64,000 nucleotides of DNA from an uncultured Pelagibacteraceae bacterium (GTDB lineage Bacteria > Pseudomonadota > Alphaproteobacteria > Pelagibacterales > Pelagibacteraceae). The DNA is taken from contig CACEOY010000004.1 in assembly GCA_902561155.1 (NCBI GenBank), forward strand, positions 1-64,000. Direction: 5' to 3'. Below the pieces are notes generated by a model, which was not told where the DNA came from, made no database searches, and was given only the letters and a program-made list of their open reading frames with translations. Shown here piece by piece: positions 36,289 through 49,841 of the stretch (position 1 is its first letter; every line of letters begins with the position of its first letter). The position numbers and the translations under genes are program-made.

Positions 36289-37140
36289 TTAAAAATTATC
36301 CTTACTAATATTTATTAATTGAACTGTTACAAAAGACAATTGATTTGGATCAGAAAACAAATTAACTTTAACATCCAATTCATCCATTTCAGTTTTTCCT
36401 ACTGGTATTCCCGGAAGGAATATTCCATCTTTTCCGGATGTAAAAACTGTTAAATTTCCATAGGGTTCGTATAATTCTGGTAAATACTCTAGAACTGGTT
36501 TGCTCTCTCCTTTTCCAGATAAAATTGCTTGAACGGAATCTTCCCCAAAGCTAATAGGTATCCTACTATTAAGATCATTTAATAAAAGAACTCTTGAAGA
36601 TAAATAATTTACCTCAACTATTTTACCTACTAAATAATTTCCATCCACGACTGGCATACCTTTGTTTATTCCTGACTTTGATCCTCTATTGATAACAATT
36701 GATTTAAGAAATGGACTATCTTTATCAAGAAGAACTTTTGCTATAATACTTTTTCCTTTAATTTTTACATCTGACTCTAGTATTTTTCTTAAACTATCAT
36801 TTTGATTTTTTAGAAATTCAACTTGAAATTCTTTATTCTTTAGATTTTCAAGTTCGGCTTTTAAATCTTTATTTTCTTTCATCGCAAATGCAGTTTCTTT
36901 TATTTTATCATTTAGTTTTGGCAATAATTTAAAAGGCGCAGTTGAGATATTTGTTAATCTATAAATCCCATCATTAATTAAAAATTTTGTAAAATTTATA
37001 GCTTTGAATTGATAGGTGTCCAATAGAAATATAATTATCGCTAAAATTAAAAGAAATACTAAAGAAAATTTTTGTCTAGCTCCTTTTTTTAATAGAGCTG
37101 ATCTTATAGCTATTCCGAAATCATCTCTGCTTGAGGACAT
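36289..37140 (-). CDS. mreC: Rod shape-determining protein MreC
   Basis: A 283-residue protein: short cytoplasmic tail, membrane segment about 27-43, a coiled coil about 78-120 (KLNDKIKETAFAMKEN and what follows) and a periplasmic beta domain with the family motif INRGSKSGINKGMPVV. It forms a periplasmic scaffold for PBP2. It follows mreB by 15 bases. Confidence 0.94.
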   Translation of the reverse strand: MSSSRDDFGIAIRSALLKKGARQKFSLVFLLILAIIIFLLDTYQFKAINFTKFLINDGIYRLTNISTAPFKLLPKLNDKIKETAFAMKENKDLKAELENLKNKEFQVEFLKNQNDSLRKILESDVKIKGKSIIAKVLLDKDSPFLKSIVINRGSKSGINKGMPVVDGNYLVGKIVEVNYLSSRVLLLNDLNSRIPISFGEDSVQAILSGKGESKPVLEYLPELYEPYGNLTVFTSGKDGIFLPGIPVGKTEMDELDVKVNLFSDPNQLSFVTVQLINISKDNF

Positions 37141-37155
37141 TTTTTTCTTTGTCCA

Positions 37156-39772
<2,617 letters not shown>

Positions 39773-39853
39773 AATCTGAAAAACATATTACAAGCAAAAC
39801 GAGAATATGCAAATACTTATAATTAAATCCTCAAAAATTTAGTTCAGATTGGG

Positions 39854-41423
<1,570 letters not shown>

Positions 41424-41424
<1 letters not shown>

Positions 41425-43190
41425 TAAACTAAAATCTTTCCTTCGTCAGAAATTTCTTCCTCTTCTTCAGGTCCTAAAATCATTTGATTATGTGGTTTAC
41501 CAGAAGGTATCATAGGAAAACAATTTTCAGCTTTATCAACCAAACAATCAAAAATTACTGGTCTATCTATATTAACCATCTCTTTTATCTTTTCATCAAG
41601 TTCATCAGGAGTCTTTGCTCTTATACCAACGCATCCATACGATTCAGCAAGCTTTACAAAATCAGGTAGTGCAGCGGTATAACTTTCAGAATAGTTTTTT
41701 TCATGCAACAATTCTTGCCATTGTCTGACCATACCCATGTATTCATTGTTTAAAATGAAAATTTTAATTGGCAACTTATATTGCACTGCTGTAGACATCT
41801 CTTGCATCGTCATTAAAACTGAAGCTTCTCCAGCTATATCTACTACTAATTTGCCAGGATTGGCTATTTGAACACCGATTGCGGCTGGTAAACCATACCC
41901 CATAGTACCTAATCCTCCAGAGGTCATCCATCTGTTAGGTTTATTGAACTTGTAATGTTGTGCGGCCCACATCTGATGTTGGCCAACTTCAGTTGTCACA
42001 AATGTGTCTTTGTCTTTCGTTAACTCATATAGTCTTTGAACTGCATGTTGAGGTTTGATTATTTTGTTACTATTAATAAAATTAAGAGACTTTTTTTCTC
42101 TCCACTTTTCAATAGTGCTCCACCATTTTGATGTTTTCTGTTTGTTAGAGCTTAAAAAATTTTTATTTTTTTCCTTAAATCTCTTTATTAAAGATTTTAA
42201 GAATTTTGAAACATCGCTTACTATTGCTAAATCAACTTTTATATTTTTGCCAATAGAGGATGGATCAATATCAACATGTATTTTTTTTGATTCAGGGGAA
42301 AACTCATCAACTTTTCCGGTTATTCTGTCATCAAATCTTGCACCAATGTTAATCATTAAATCACAATCGTGCATTGCGTTATTAGCTTCAAATGTTCCGT
42401 GCATACCTAACATTCCTAAAAATTGCGGGTCGTCTCCAGGGTAAGCACCTAATCCTTGCAATGTTGAAGTGATTGGGAATCCAGTTAAAGAAACTAACTC
42501 TCTCAAGTATTCGCTGGCTTGAGGCCCAGAATTAATTACTCCTCCTCCAGTGTAAAAAATTGGTTTCGAAGATTTTTTTAATAAATCAATAAATTTATCT
42601 AATTCATTATTTGAAATTTTATGTGTAGCTCTACCATTCAGTTTTTTCTTAAGAGTGCTTTTAGAAAAGCTATATTTCCCTTTTTTAAATTGAATGTCTT
42701 TTGGAATATCAACCAATACGGGACCAGGTCTTCCTGTTGTGGCTACTTCAAAAGCTAAATGTAAAACTCTTGCAAGATCATTTACATCTTTAACCAACCA
42801 ATTATGTTTTGTGCAGGGTCGAGTAATGCCAGTCGTGTCACATTCTTGAAAAGCATCAGTGCCAATTAAATGTGTTGGTACTTGACCAGAGATACAAACT
42901 AAAGGGACTGAGTCCATATAAGCATCTGTTAAAGCTGTAACAGCATTAGTTGCGCCAGGACCAGAGGTAACTAACAAGATGCCTGGTTTACCACTTGACC
43001 TAGCATAGCCTTCAGCAGCATGTCCTGCACCTTGTTCATGTCTCGCTAAAATATGTTTAATTGATTTATGATTTTTCAGTTCATCATAAATTGGAAGAAC
43101 AGCCCCGCCAGGATAACCAAAAATATAATCAACTTTTTGATCCTCTAAGGCTTTAAAAACAATTTCTGCACCAGTAAATAATTTAGGCAT
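41424..43190 (-). CDS. ilvI: Acetolactate synthase large subunit
   Basis: A 588-residue thiamine diphosphate enzyme, first step of valine/isoleucine synthesis. The N-terminal domain has FGYPGGAVLPIYDEL and the catalytic glutamate in ARHEQGAGHAAEGYARSSG. The C-terminal cofactor motif starts at VDIAGEASVLMTMQE; the usual GDG is here AGE, which holds the first metal-binding residue position in altered form and deserves checking. The FAD domain lies between. It is the first gene of the ilvI-ilvH-ilvC-leuA run. Could equally be named ilvB. Confidence 0.93.
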
Positions 43191-43227
43191 TTATACAATC
43201 TACCGGAGAATCTCTTTTGGTCAAGTT

Positions 43228-44145
43228 TTAGCTAACAAGATTTAAAATTTTTTTTAAGATAATAGAAGAATTACTTGAATATATCATGTGCCAATCACTC
43301 ATATGAGCTCTAGACCAAGTTTTTTGTCTTTTAGCATATTGTCTGGTTTTAATGTTCATTAATTCTATGAGATTTTTTTGGTCTAAATCTCCACTCAAAA
43401 ACCTTTGAATTTCTTGGACTCCAATTATCTTATTGGGTGATAATGTTTTTTTAAGCCTTTTTTTTTTAAACTTTATGACTTCATTAATACACTTTTTTTC
43501 AATCATAGACTTAGTCCTCAACTCAATATTTTTTATTAGTTGGTTTTTTGGTGTATTAATAAAAAATTTATTAAATACGTAATTTTTAAATAACGGTTTT
43601 GTTTTTTTTGCCCACTGGTAAATTGATTTTTTTGTAAACTTTTTAACCTCATATGCTCTAAGTGTTCTTTGAGTGTCAAATGGGGAGATTTTATTTTTTG
43701 AAATAGGGTCTAGTTTAATTAATTTCTTATAAAATTCTCTCTGACCTAATTTTTTATGAAGATTTCTTATGCTATTTCTATCAGAAAATTTAATGTTTGG
43801 TATTTTGCTTATACCATCAGTTATTGCCTTAAAATATAGACCGGTTCCCCCTACTAGTATTGGAACTTTATCTTTTTTGAATATTTTATTGATTTTATCT
43901 GCAGCAAGTTTAAGCCATTTTCCTGTAGAAAAAACAGCTCCAGAAGATTGAAATCCGTATAAATGATGTTTTGCTAATCTTAATTCATTTTTACTTGGTC
44001 TAGACGATAAAATTTGAAAATCTTTGTATACTTGCATGCTATCCGCATTAATTATTTCCCCATCAATTTTTTTTGCTAAATTAATTGCTAATTTTGTTTT
44101 ACCTGATGCAGTTGGACCGGCTAACAAAATAATTTTTCTTTTCAA
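43228..44145 (-). CDS. miaA: tRNA dimethylallyltransferase MiaA
   Basis: A 305-residue enzyme that adds dimethylallyl to A37 of tRNAs reading U-starting codons. P-loop GPTASGKT is at 10-17, and NADSMQVYKDFQILSSRPS is the tRNA/substrate motif; LVGGTGLYFKAITDG is also typical. It abuts the protease gene upstream by 2 bases. Its place near hflK-hflC is shared with many proteobacteria. Confidence 0.95.
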   Translation of the reverse strand: MKRKIILLAGPTASGKTKLAINLAKKIDGEIINADSMQVYKDFQILSSRPSKNELRLAKHHLYGFQSSGAVFSTGKWLKLAADKINKIFKKDKVPILVGGTGLYFKAITDGISKIPNIKFSDRNSIRNLHKKLGQREFYKKLIKLDPISKNKISPFDTQRTLRAYEVKKFTKKSIYQWAKKTKPLFKNYVFNKFFINTPKNQLIKNIELRTKSMIEKKCINEVIKFKKKRLKKTLSPNKIIGVQEIQRFLSGDLDQKNLIELMNIKTRQYAKRQKTWSRAHMSDWHMIYSSNSSIILKKILNLVS

Positions 44146-44147
44146 AA

Positions 44148-45563
44148 CTATTTGAGTTTTACACCAAGGTATCTACGTTGATTATTATTATTGATAATTG
44201 TTAGATATAAAGGTTGTCCTTTATCTTTAACTTTTTTTATTAAATTATCTAAATTATCAATTTTTTGAATTTTTTTCTTCTGTATTTCAATTATCACATC
44301 ATTTATATTTAATAAACCTGCTACAGGACTTCTCTTTGATATCTCTACAATGACTGCTCCCTTTAAACTTTTATCTAAGTTTCTTAATTTAATATCATCT
44401 GAGTTTAAATCTCTTACAGTTATTTTTAATGTGTCTACGTCTAATTCTTTTGTTTTTTTTGGTAACTCAGCTTTCTTTTCTTTAAACTCACTCGAAGACT
44501 CAAGTCTACCTAGAGTAAGTCTTTTATCGATCATCTTTTTATTTCTCCAAATTTTAAGTGTAACACTTTTTCCAACATCAGTACTTGCAACTACCTTAGG
44601 AAGTTTTCTCATTGTATCAATTTTTTTTCCATCAAACTCAAGAATGATATCTCCAGCTTTTATACCAGCTTTGTCTGCGGGACTTTTTTCTCCAACACTT
44701 GCAACTAATGCTCCAGATGGTTTTTTTAAATTTTCTACTTCTGCTATTTCTTTGGTAACTTCTTGAATTCTAACTCCAAGCCAACCTCTTCTTGTTTCAC
44801 CATATTTTATTAATTGATCAATAATGTTTGAGGCAGCATTTGCTGGAATTGCAAAACCAATTCCAATTGATCCAGCTTGACCAGGAGCAATTATAGCTGT
44901 GTTAATTCCAATTACTTCACCCTTTAAATTAAAAAGAGGACCGCCAGAGTTTCCCTGATTTATAGATGCATCAGTTTGAATAAAATCATCGTAACGTGTT
45001 AAATTAATATCTCTATTTCTTGCTGATATAATTCCTGAAGTTACAGTGCCACCTAATCCAAAAGGATTTCCAATTGCCACAACCCAGTCTCCAACTCTTG
45101 CTTTGTCCGAGTCACCAAACTCGACAACTTTAAAATCATTTTTGCTTTCTTTAATTTTTAGAACTGCAACATCTGCGTAAGGATCTGAGCCTAAAACTTC
45201 TGCTTTATATTCCTTATCACCAATTCGTACAATTATATCTTCAGCATTAGCGATAACGTGATTATTTGTTACTACAACGCCTTCTTTTTTTATTATAAAT
45301 CCAGACCCCAAAGATGAGGCTTTTCGCTCAGTTGGTCTTTGAAATTCTTTAAACATATCTTCAAAGGGTGATCCCGGAGGAAATTGGAAAGGAAATTGAT
45401 TATTATTTGTTGTACGAATAGTTTGAGTAGTTGAAATGTTAACGACTGATGGCATGAGTTTTTCAGCTAAATCAGCAAAAGAGTCGGGTCTGGAGTTAGC
45501 ATTTATATTGCTAGAGTAAGATGTAATTAAAAAAACTATTATTAATTTTTTAAGTATTTTCAT
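44148..45563 (-). CDS. Periplasmic serine protease of the DegP/HtrA family
   Basis: A 471-residue Do-type protease. A signal peptide covers about residues 1-22 (SNINA). The triad is H102 (VTNNHVIA), D131 (YADVAVLKI) and S206 (INQGNSGGPL). Two PDZ domains follow (about 255-340, GWLGVRIQEVT; and about 380-470). It degrades or holds misfolded envelope proteins. It lies downstream of hflK-hflC and DUF2065, as in many alphaproteobacteria, grouping membrane protein quality control genes. Confidence 0.95.
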   Translation of the reverse strand: MKILKKLIIVFLITSYSSNINANSRPDSFADLAEKLMPSVVNISTTQTIRTTNNNQFPFQFPPGSPFEDMFKEFQRPTERKASSLGSGFIIKKEGVVVTNNHVIANAEDIIVRIGDKEYKAEVLGSDPYADVAVLKIKESKNDFKVVEFGDSDKARVGDWVVAIGNPFGLGGTVTSGIISARNRDINLTRYDDFIQTDASINQGNSGGPLFNLKGEVIGINTAIIAPGQAGSIGIGFAIPANAASNIIDQLIKYGETRRGWLGVRIQEVTKEIAEVENLKKPSGALVASVGEKSPADKAGIKAGDIILEFDGKKIDTMRKLPKVVASTDVGKSVTLKIWRNKKMIDKRLTLGRLESSSEFKEKKAELPKKTKELDVDTLKITVRDLNSDDIKLRNLDKSLKGAVIVEISKRSPVAGLLNINDVIIEIQKKKIQKIDNLDNLIKKVKDKGQPLYLTIINNNNQRRYLGVKLK

Positions 45564-45749
45564 TTAGCTTCTAATATACCAAATTATAACAAATCCTATA
45601 AATAAGAAAAAAATTCCAGAATATCTTAACTTATTTTCGGGCATAGTTTCTATTAACTTTAATATATTTTTTATTCTTGACGGAAACATGGCAAGTAGAA
45701 GTCCCTCTAGGAAAAAAAGTAATCCTATAGCCATTATAAGATCACTCAT
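45564..45749 (-). CDS. DUF2065 small membrane protein
   Basis: A 61-residue protein with two hydrophobic segments (about 4-22 and 42-59) joined by a basic loop (SRIKNILKLIETMPENK). Size, the start MSDLIMAIGLLFFLEGLLLAMFP-like pattern and location right after hflC match the YjeT/DUF2065 family. Function unknown; the association with HflKC is widespread. It abuts the HtrA gene directly. Confidence 0.88.
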   Translation of the reverse strand: MSDLIMAIGLLFFLEGLLLAMFPSRIKNILKLIETMPENKLRYSGIFFLFIGFVIIWYIRS

Positions 45750-45757
45750 ATTTAAAA

Positions 45758-46630
45758 TTAGTTTTTTTTAACTAGACCTGATTTTCCAAAAAATTTAAAG
45801 AAATCACTGTCTGGTGAAAGTATTAAAGATGTGTCTCCGCCTATGAGTGATTTCTCATAAGATTGCATTGCTCTGTAAAAGCTAAAAAATTGTGGATCTT
45901 GCCCAAAAGCATCAGCAAATATTTTATTTCTTTGGCCGTCGCCTTCACCTTTCATAATTTCAGATTTTTTCTTAGCGTTTGCTAGAATTACTGTAACCTC
46001 TTTGTCTGCGGTAGACTTAATTCGTGTTGCTATTTCTGCACCTTGGGCTCTAAATTCTTTTGCTTCTCTTTGTCGTTCAGTTTGCATACGTGCATAAATC
46101 GCTTCACTGTTTGCTTGTGGTAAGTCTGCTCTTTTAATTCGAACATCAACAATCTCTATTCCAAAGTTTTTGGCTTCAGTGTTTACATCATTTTGAATTA
46201 TTGACATTTGTTTTGCTCTATCTTTTGATAACAGAGTGGCAAGTTCTTGTTTACCTAGAACTCCTCTTATTCTTGAATTGATAATTGTCGCAAGTCTTTG
46301 TCTTGCAACCCTTTCATTTCCCACTGATATATAAAATTTTAACGGATCAACTATTTTAAATCTAGCGATAGCATCTACAATCAACCTTTTTTGGTCTGCT
46401 GCAATTACCTCTTCTGGAGGATTGTCTAAGTTTAATACTCTTTTGTCCAAATACGCAACGTTTTGAATAAAGGGCAATTTAAAATTTAAACCTGATTTAT
46501 TTACAATTTTTTTAGGATCACCAAACTGTAATACTATAGCTTGGTTGATTTCTTGAACAATAAAAATTGATTGAAAAGCAGTTATGCCTAAAACAACAAT
46601 TATTGGAATAAAAAATTTAGATACTTTCAT
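45758..46630 (-). CDS. hflC: FtsH modulator HflC
   Basis: A 290-residue SPFH/band 7 protein with an N-terminal membrane anchor (about 6-25). The motif QEINQAIVLQFGDPKKIV begins the SPFH domain; the C-terminal coiled coil includes TERQREAKEFRAQGAE. With HflK it forms the large periplasmic cage that controls the FtsH protease. Its ATG shares one base with the hflK stop. Confidence 0.95.
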   Translation of the reverse strand: MKVSKFFIPIIVVLGITAFQSIFIVQEINQAIVLQFGDPKKIVNKSGLNFKLPFIQNVAYLDKRVLNLDNPPEEVIAADQKRLIVDAIARFKIVDPLKFYISVGNERVARQRLATIINSRIRGVLGKQELATLLSKDRAKQMSIIQNDVNTEAKNFGIEIVDVRIKRADLPQANSEAIYARMQTERQREAKEFRAQGAEIATRIKSTADKEVTVILANAKKKSEIMKGEGDGQRNKIFADAFGQDPQFFSFYRAMQSYEKSLIGGDTSLILSPDSDFFKFFGKSGLVKKN

Positions 46631-47733
46631 TAACTACCACTCTTCTTTTTAATTTCTGGTAAAGGTAAATAAGGTACTACTCCTGAACCTGATTCTTTAT
46701 CAATTATAACTTTATCTATGTCTGCTAAAACTTTTTCCATTGTCTCAAGAAACATCCTTTCTTGAGTAACTTGTTTAGCATTTTTATATTCTCCATAGAT
46801 TGCTAAAAATCTTGAAGCTTCACCTTCAGCTGTAGCAACAACTTCTTTTTTATAGGCTTCAGCTTCTTGTAAGATTTTTTCCGCATCACCTCGAGCTCTC
46901 GGAATAACATCATTGGCATAAGCCTCTGCTTCGTTCTTAGATCTTTCTTTATCAGCTCTTGCCGCTTGAACATCTCTAAATGCATCTATCACCTGACTTG
47001 GTGGGTCTGCTTTTTGAGTTTGAACTTGAGTAATTTGAATACCAGAGCCATACTCGTCCAAAATATCTTGAGTAATTTCTGCAACTTCAATTTCAATATT
47101 TGATCTTCCCTCAGTTAATATTGATTGAATTTCACTCTTAGCAATAACTTCTCTCATAGCTGTTTCTGAAGTCGCTTTAACTGTTTCAACTGGACTTTGA
47201 ATATTAAATAAAAATTTTCCAGCATCTTTAATGACCCAAAATACCGAGTAATTAATATCTACAATGTTTTCATCCCCTGTTAACATTAAACTTTCCTCTG
47301 GAACTTCACCAACTCCTGATGACCTTCCACTATCACTAGCTCCTCTAAAACCAACATCTATTCTATTAACTTTTGTAACTTTGGGTTTAAGAACTCTTTC
47401 TATTGGAAATGGAAAGTGGTAATTTAATCCTGGTTGAGTTGTATTAACATATTTTCCAAATCTTAATACAACGCCTTGCTCATCTGGAAGAACTCTATAC
47501 AAACCACTTAAAACCCAGATGACTAATAAAATTAATAATCCTAAAATTATAGGTTTGCTTCCACCAGATTTTCCACCTGGCATAAATCTATTTATTTTGT
47601 TTTGAATATTTCTTATAAGCTCGTCAATATTTGGCGGTTCTCTTCTTGATCCCGAACCGTTCCCACTCCCACCTGTAGGACCCGATGATCCCCATGGTGA
47701 TTGACTCTTAAATATACTTCCTATTAAACTCAT
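46630..47733 (-). CDS. hflK: FtsH modulator HflK
   Basis: A 367-residue SPFH protein. The N-terminal cytoplasmic tail is glycine- and serine-rich (GSSGPTGGSGNGSGSRREPP), as is usual in HflK, followed by a membrane segment about 62-82 and the SPFH domain beginning YRVLPDEQGVVLRFGKYV. A helical region with repeated ADKERSKNEAEAYANDV follows. First gene of a long co-directional block running to the bactofilin gene. Confidence 0.95.
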   Translation of the reverse strand: MSLIGSIFKSQSPWGSSGPTGGSGNGSGSRREPPNIDELIRNIQNKINRFMPGGKSGGSKPIILGLLILLVIWVLSGLYRVLPDEQGVVLRFGKYVNTTQPGLNYHFPFPIERVLKPKVTKVNRIDVGFRGASDSGRSSGVGEVPEESLMLTGDENIVDINYSVFWVIKDAGKFLFNIQSPVETVKATSETAMREVIAKSEIQSILTEGRSNIEIEVAEITQDILDEYGSGIQITQVQTQKADPPSQVIDAFRDVQAARADKERSKNEAEAYANDVIPRARGDAEKILQEAEAYKKEVVATAEGEASRFLAIYGEYKNAKQVTQERMFLETMEKVLADIDKVIIDKESGSGVVPYLPLPEIKKKSGS

Positions 47734-47809
47734 GACACTTTATATAGTGACTTTTATTGTAAAAACAAGTTAAGTAATAGCGATATTATGACCGAAATAT
47801 TAATATATT

Positions 47810-48604
47810 ATGAGTGAAAAACGACCTCCTAAGCAATTTGTTAAGACTCCAATTAATGGAACAAAATACACATTGTTAATTTCAAGCGCAAAAGGTGGGG
47901 TTGGTAAATCCACAATTGCAGTCAACTTGGCTTTTGCTTTACAAAAATTAGGATTTAAAATTGGCATTCTCGACGCTGACATTTACGGACCTTCTTTGCC
48001 AAAATTAATTAATTTTAATGAAAAACCAAAAACTGAAGATGGTAATAAAATTATTCCAATTGAAAAATACAATGCTCAATGTATGTCAATGGGTTTTTTA
48101 GTTGACGAACAAACACCAATGATATGGCGAGGACCAATGGTGATCAGTGCTATAAAAACAATGACACAAAAAGTGTTATGGAAAGACAGAGATTTTATCA
48201 TCATAGATATGCCGCCGGGCACGGGTGATACTCAGTTAACATTTGCTCAAGAAGTAAAAGTTGATGGTGCTATAATTGTCTCTACTCCACAAGATTTAGC
48301 CCTTCTTGACGTAAAAAGAGGGATACAAATGTTTGAAAAGACTGGCGTTAAAATTTTAGGCTTAATAGATAATATGAGTTTTTTTAAGGGAGATGATGGA
48401 AAAGAATATAAAATATTTGGGGAAGGTGGAGTAGTGAAAACAGCAAAAGAATTTAACAAAGAATTTTTAGGTCATCTTCCATTAAATCAAGATTTGAGAA
48501 ATTCGGCTGATATTGGAGATCCTATTACTCATTCTCAACCTGATCATGAAGTTTCAAAAATATTTAAGAATATTGCTGAAAAAATTAAACAAGCTTTTCT
48601 TTAA
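47810..48604 (+). CDS. Mrp/ApbC-type P-loop ATPase
   Basis: A 264-residue MinD-like ATPase related to iron-sulfur cluster carrier proteins. The deviant Walker A is KGGVGKST at 28-35; YGPSLPKL and [15 protein letters not shown] are Mrp hallmarks. Two departures: the N-terminal MIP18 domain of long Mrp proteins is absent, and the CxxC pair that normally follows the NMS segment is missing (here [17 protein letters not shown]). An iron-sulfur carrier role is therefore uncertain. It is divergent from hflK (76-base gap) and overlaps the convergent thyX by 20 bases. Confidence 0.88.
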   Translation: MSEKRPPKQFVKTPINGTKYTLLISSAKGGVGKSTIAVNLAFALQKLGFKIGILDADIYGPSLPKLINFNEKPKTEDGNKIIPIEKYNAQCMSMGFLVDEQTPMIWRGPMVISAIKTMTQKVLWKDRDFIIIDMPPGTGDTQLTFAQEVKVDGAIIVSTPQDLALLDVKRGIQMFEKTGVKILGLIDNMSFFKGDDGKEYKIFGEGGVVKTAKEFNKEFLGHLPLNQDLRNSADIGDPITHSQPDHEVSKIFKNIAEKIKQAFL

Positions 48605-49532
48605 ATTCAAAAGAACTCATTAACTCATTCCACTCTCTCTTAGACAGACCTGAGTCTTTATAAGAAACTTTTTTACCTTTTGCCATTTGTTGAATTATTT
48701 TTTTACCTTTAGCAGAGACATGTACCGCTCCAACTCTATAATCTAAGAAAGCTGAATGAGTTATTGGAACCCATTTTTTTACAGTGTCTAACATAGTTTC
48801 TGCATAAACTCTAATTTCATACTGAGCATGACTATCAGCCCTAAGAAATAAAAAGTTTAACAAATTTAATAAATCTGTTTTCCAATACCATTGAGTATAT
48901 GAATTTAAAGTTAAGTTCATTCTTGCAAGTTCTCTTGCCAAACCTGCTTTGCCCTCATCAATTGTAGTTCCATCAAATCTTTCGTTAAGCATTTTTTCAT
49001 AATTGTCGTAAGTTCTTGTCGCATCATCTTTTAAAATTTTTAACACTTCATCTGCTTGCTCACCCGTAATTAAGTCTCCTCTACCTTGTCTATTTGAAAT
49101 AGATTGGGCTGATAATTGTTCTTTAGAAGGAATATAAAATTCTTTATCTAAAATAGAATATCTTGCTGAATATTCATTTACGTTAGCAGTTCTGTGTCGT
49201 ATCCATTGTCTTGCAATAAATATTGGAAGTTTAACATGATATTTTATTTCACACATTTCGAATGGAGTTGAATGCCAATGTCTCATTAAATATTTTATTA
49301 AACCTTCATCAGTTGAAACTTTTTTAGTTCCTTTGCCATATGAAACTCTAGCTGATTGCACTATTGATGTATCATCACCCATATAATCAACTACTCTTAT
49401 AAAGCCATGGTCTAAAACAGGTAATGCCTCATAAAGTATTTTTTCTAATTCCGGTGAAGTAACTCTTTTCGTCTGATTTTTTTGAGACTGTTGATCAGCT
49501 ATTTCTTGCTTTTGTTCATTCGTTAGTTTCAT
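48585..49532 (-). CDS. thyX: FAD-dependent thymidylate synthase ThyX
   Basis: Makes dTMP from dUMP with methylene-THF and FAD. I start it at the ATG at 49532 (315 residues, [15 protein letters not shown]). A longer frame up to 49661 would run antisense through the tmRNA acceptor piece and has no family similarity. The ThyX motif is at 112-126 in [16 protein letters not shown]. It uses reduced flavin instead of making dihydrofolate, which fits genomes lacking ThyA/DHFR. It overlaps mrp tail-to-tail by 20 bases and its start is about 50 bases from the tmRNA transcription start on the other strand. Confidence 0.95.
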   Translation of the reverse strand: MKLTNEQKQEIADQQSQKNQTKRVTSPELEKILYEALPVLDHGFIRVVDYMGDDTSIVQSARVSYGKGTKKVSTDEGLIKYLMRHWHSTPFEMCEIKYHVKLPIFIARQWIRHRTANVNEYSARYSILDKEFYIPSKEQLSAQSISNRQGRGDLITGEQADEVLKILKDDATRTYDNYEKMLNERFDGTTIDEGKAGLARELARMNLTLNSYTQWYWKTDLLNLLNFLFLRADSHAQYEIRVYAETMLDTVKKWVPITHSAFLDYRVGAVHVSAKGKKIIQQMAKGKKVSYKDSGLSKREWNELMSSFEFKEKLV

Positions 49533-49546
49533 TTTGAATAAAGTTA

Positions 49547-49576
49547 TTGAATCTCTAAAAAAGAGTTTTATATTAT
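49547..49576 (+). promoter_or_regulatory. Predicted promoter of the tmRNA gene
   Basis: TTGAAT (49547-49552) and TATTAT (49571-49576) are 18 bases apart, placing the start near 49583, at a small hairpin GTTGG-TTTT-CCAAC (49581-49594) just ahead of the acceptor piece. It lies in the narrow gap shared with the divergent thyX start. Confidence 0.5.
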
Positions 49577-49582
49577 AAATGT

Positions 49583-49840
49583 TGGTTTTCCAACTATGAC
49601 GATAAACGAATTTCGTAATAAACATTGCGGACGTGGGGGCAGTACCCACCACCTCCACCATTTACAACTTGAGGGGGTGAATTAGGCTCGACGGGTGTCT
49701 AAAAGTTTTTCTTTCGTTCGAGATAGTTCCGACGTAACGGACTAATTATAAATGCAAATAATAAATTTGCACTTGCTGCTTAATTAACTTGTTAATTAAG
49801 TGAACGGGGTTTGGGGCACCTGGCAACAGAACGCCCCTTA
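49583..49840 (+). ncRNA. ssrA: tmRNA, circularly permuted two-piece form
   Basis: Rescues stalled ribosomes. The acceptor piece comes first: GCGGACGTGGG GGCAGTA CCCAC (T arm, 49627-49649) and ACCTCC-A-CCA ending at 49660. A 12-base spacer follows, then the coding piece begins GGGGGTGAATTAGGCTCGAC at 49673. GGGGGT (49673-49678) pairs with ACCTCC (49651-49656) and leaves the G3-U70 wobble that marks alanine tRNA-like molecules. P2 is supported by TTCGTT and ATAG of the coding piece pairing with AACGAA and CTAT near 49594-49610. The tag frame and a 9-bp hairpin carrying its stop follow, then a GGGGC-CTGGCAACAG-GCCCC structure ends the RNA near 49838. Permuted ssrA is the known alphaproteobacterial form. 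The exact 5' end is uncertain. Confidence 0.95.
49754..49783 (+). other. tmRNA tag frame, ANNKFALAA stop
   Basis: The resume codon GCA at 49754 opens the frame GCA AAT AAT AAA TTT GCA, then CTT GCT GCT TAA, giving the degradation tag ANNKFALAA after the charged alanine. The ALAA end is the conserved protease-targeting signal. The stop codon lies inside a perfect 9-bp hairpin, CTTAATTAA-CTTG-TTAATTAAG (49779-49800). Confidence 0.93.
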
Positions 49841-49841
49841 A

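Noticed and set aside
42055-42444. 129-codon plus-strand open frame
   Set aside because: Antisense to acetolactate synthase; composition is a mirror of that gene.
44350-44766. 138-codon plus-strand open frame
   Set aside because: Antisense to the PDZ region of the HtrA-type protease, no recognisable motif.
49533-49661. A 43-residue N-terminal extension of ThyX
   Set aside because: It is antisense to the tmRNA acceptor piece and promoter and resembles no ThyX start; the ATG at 49532 fits the family.
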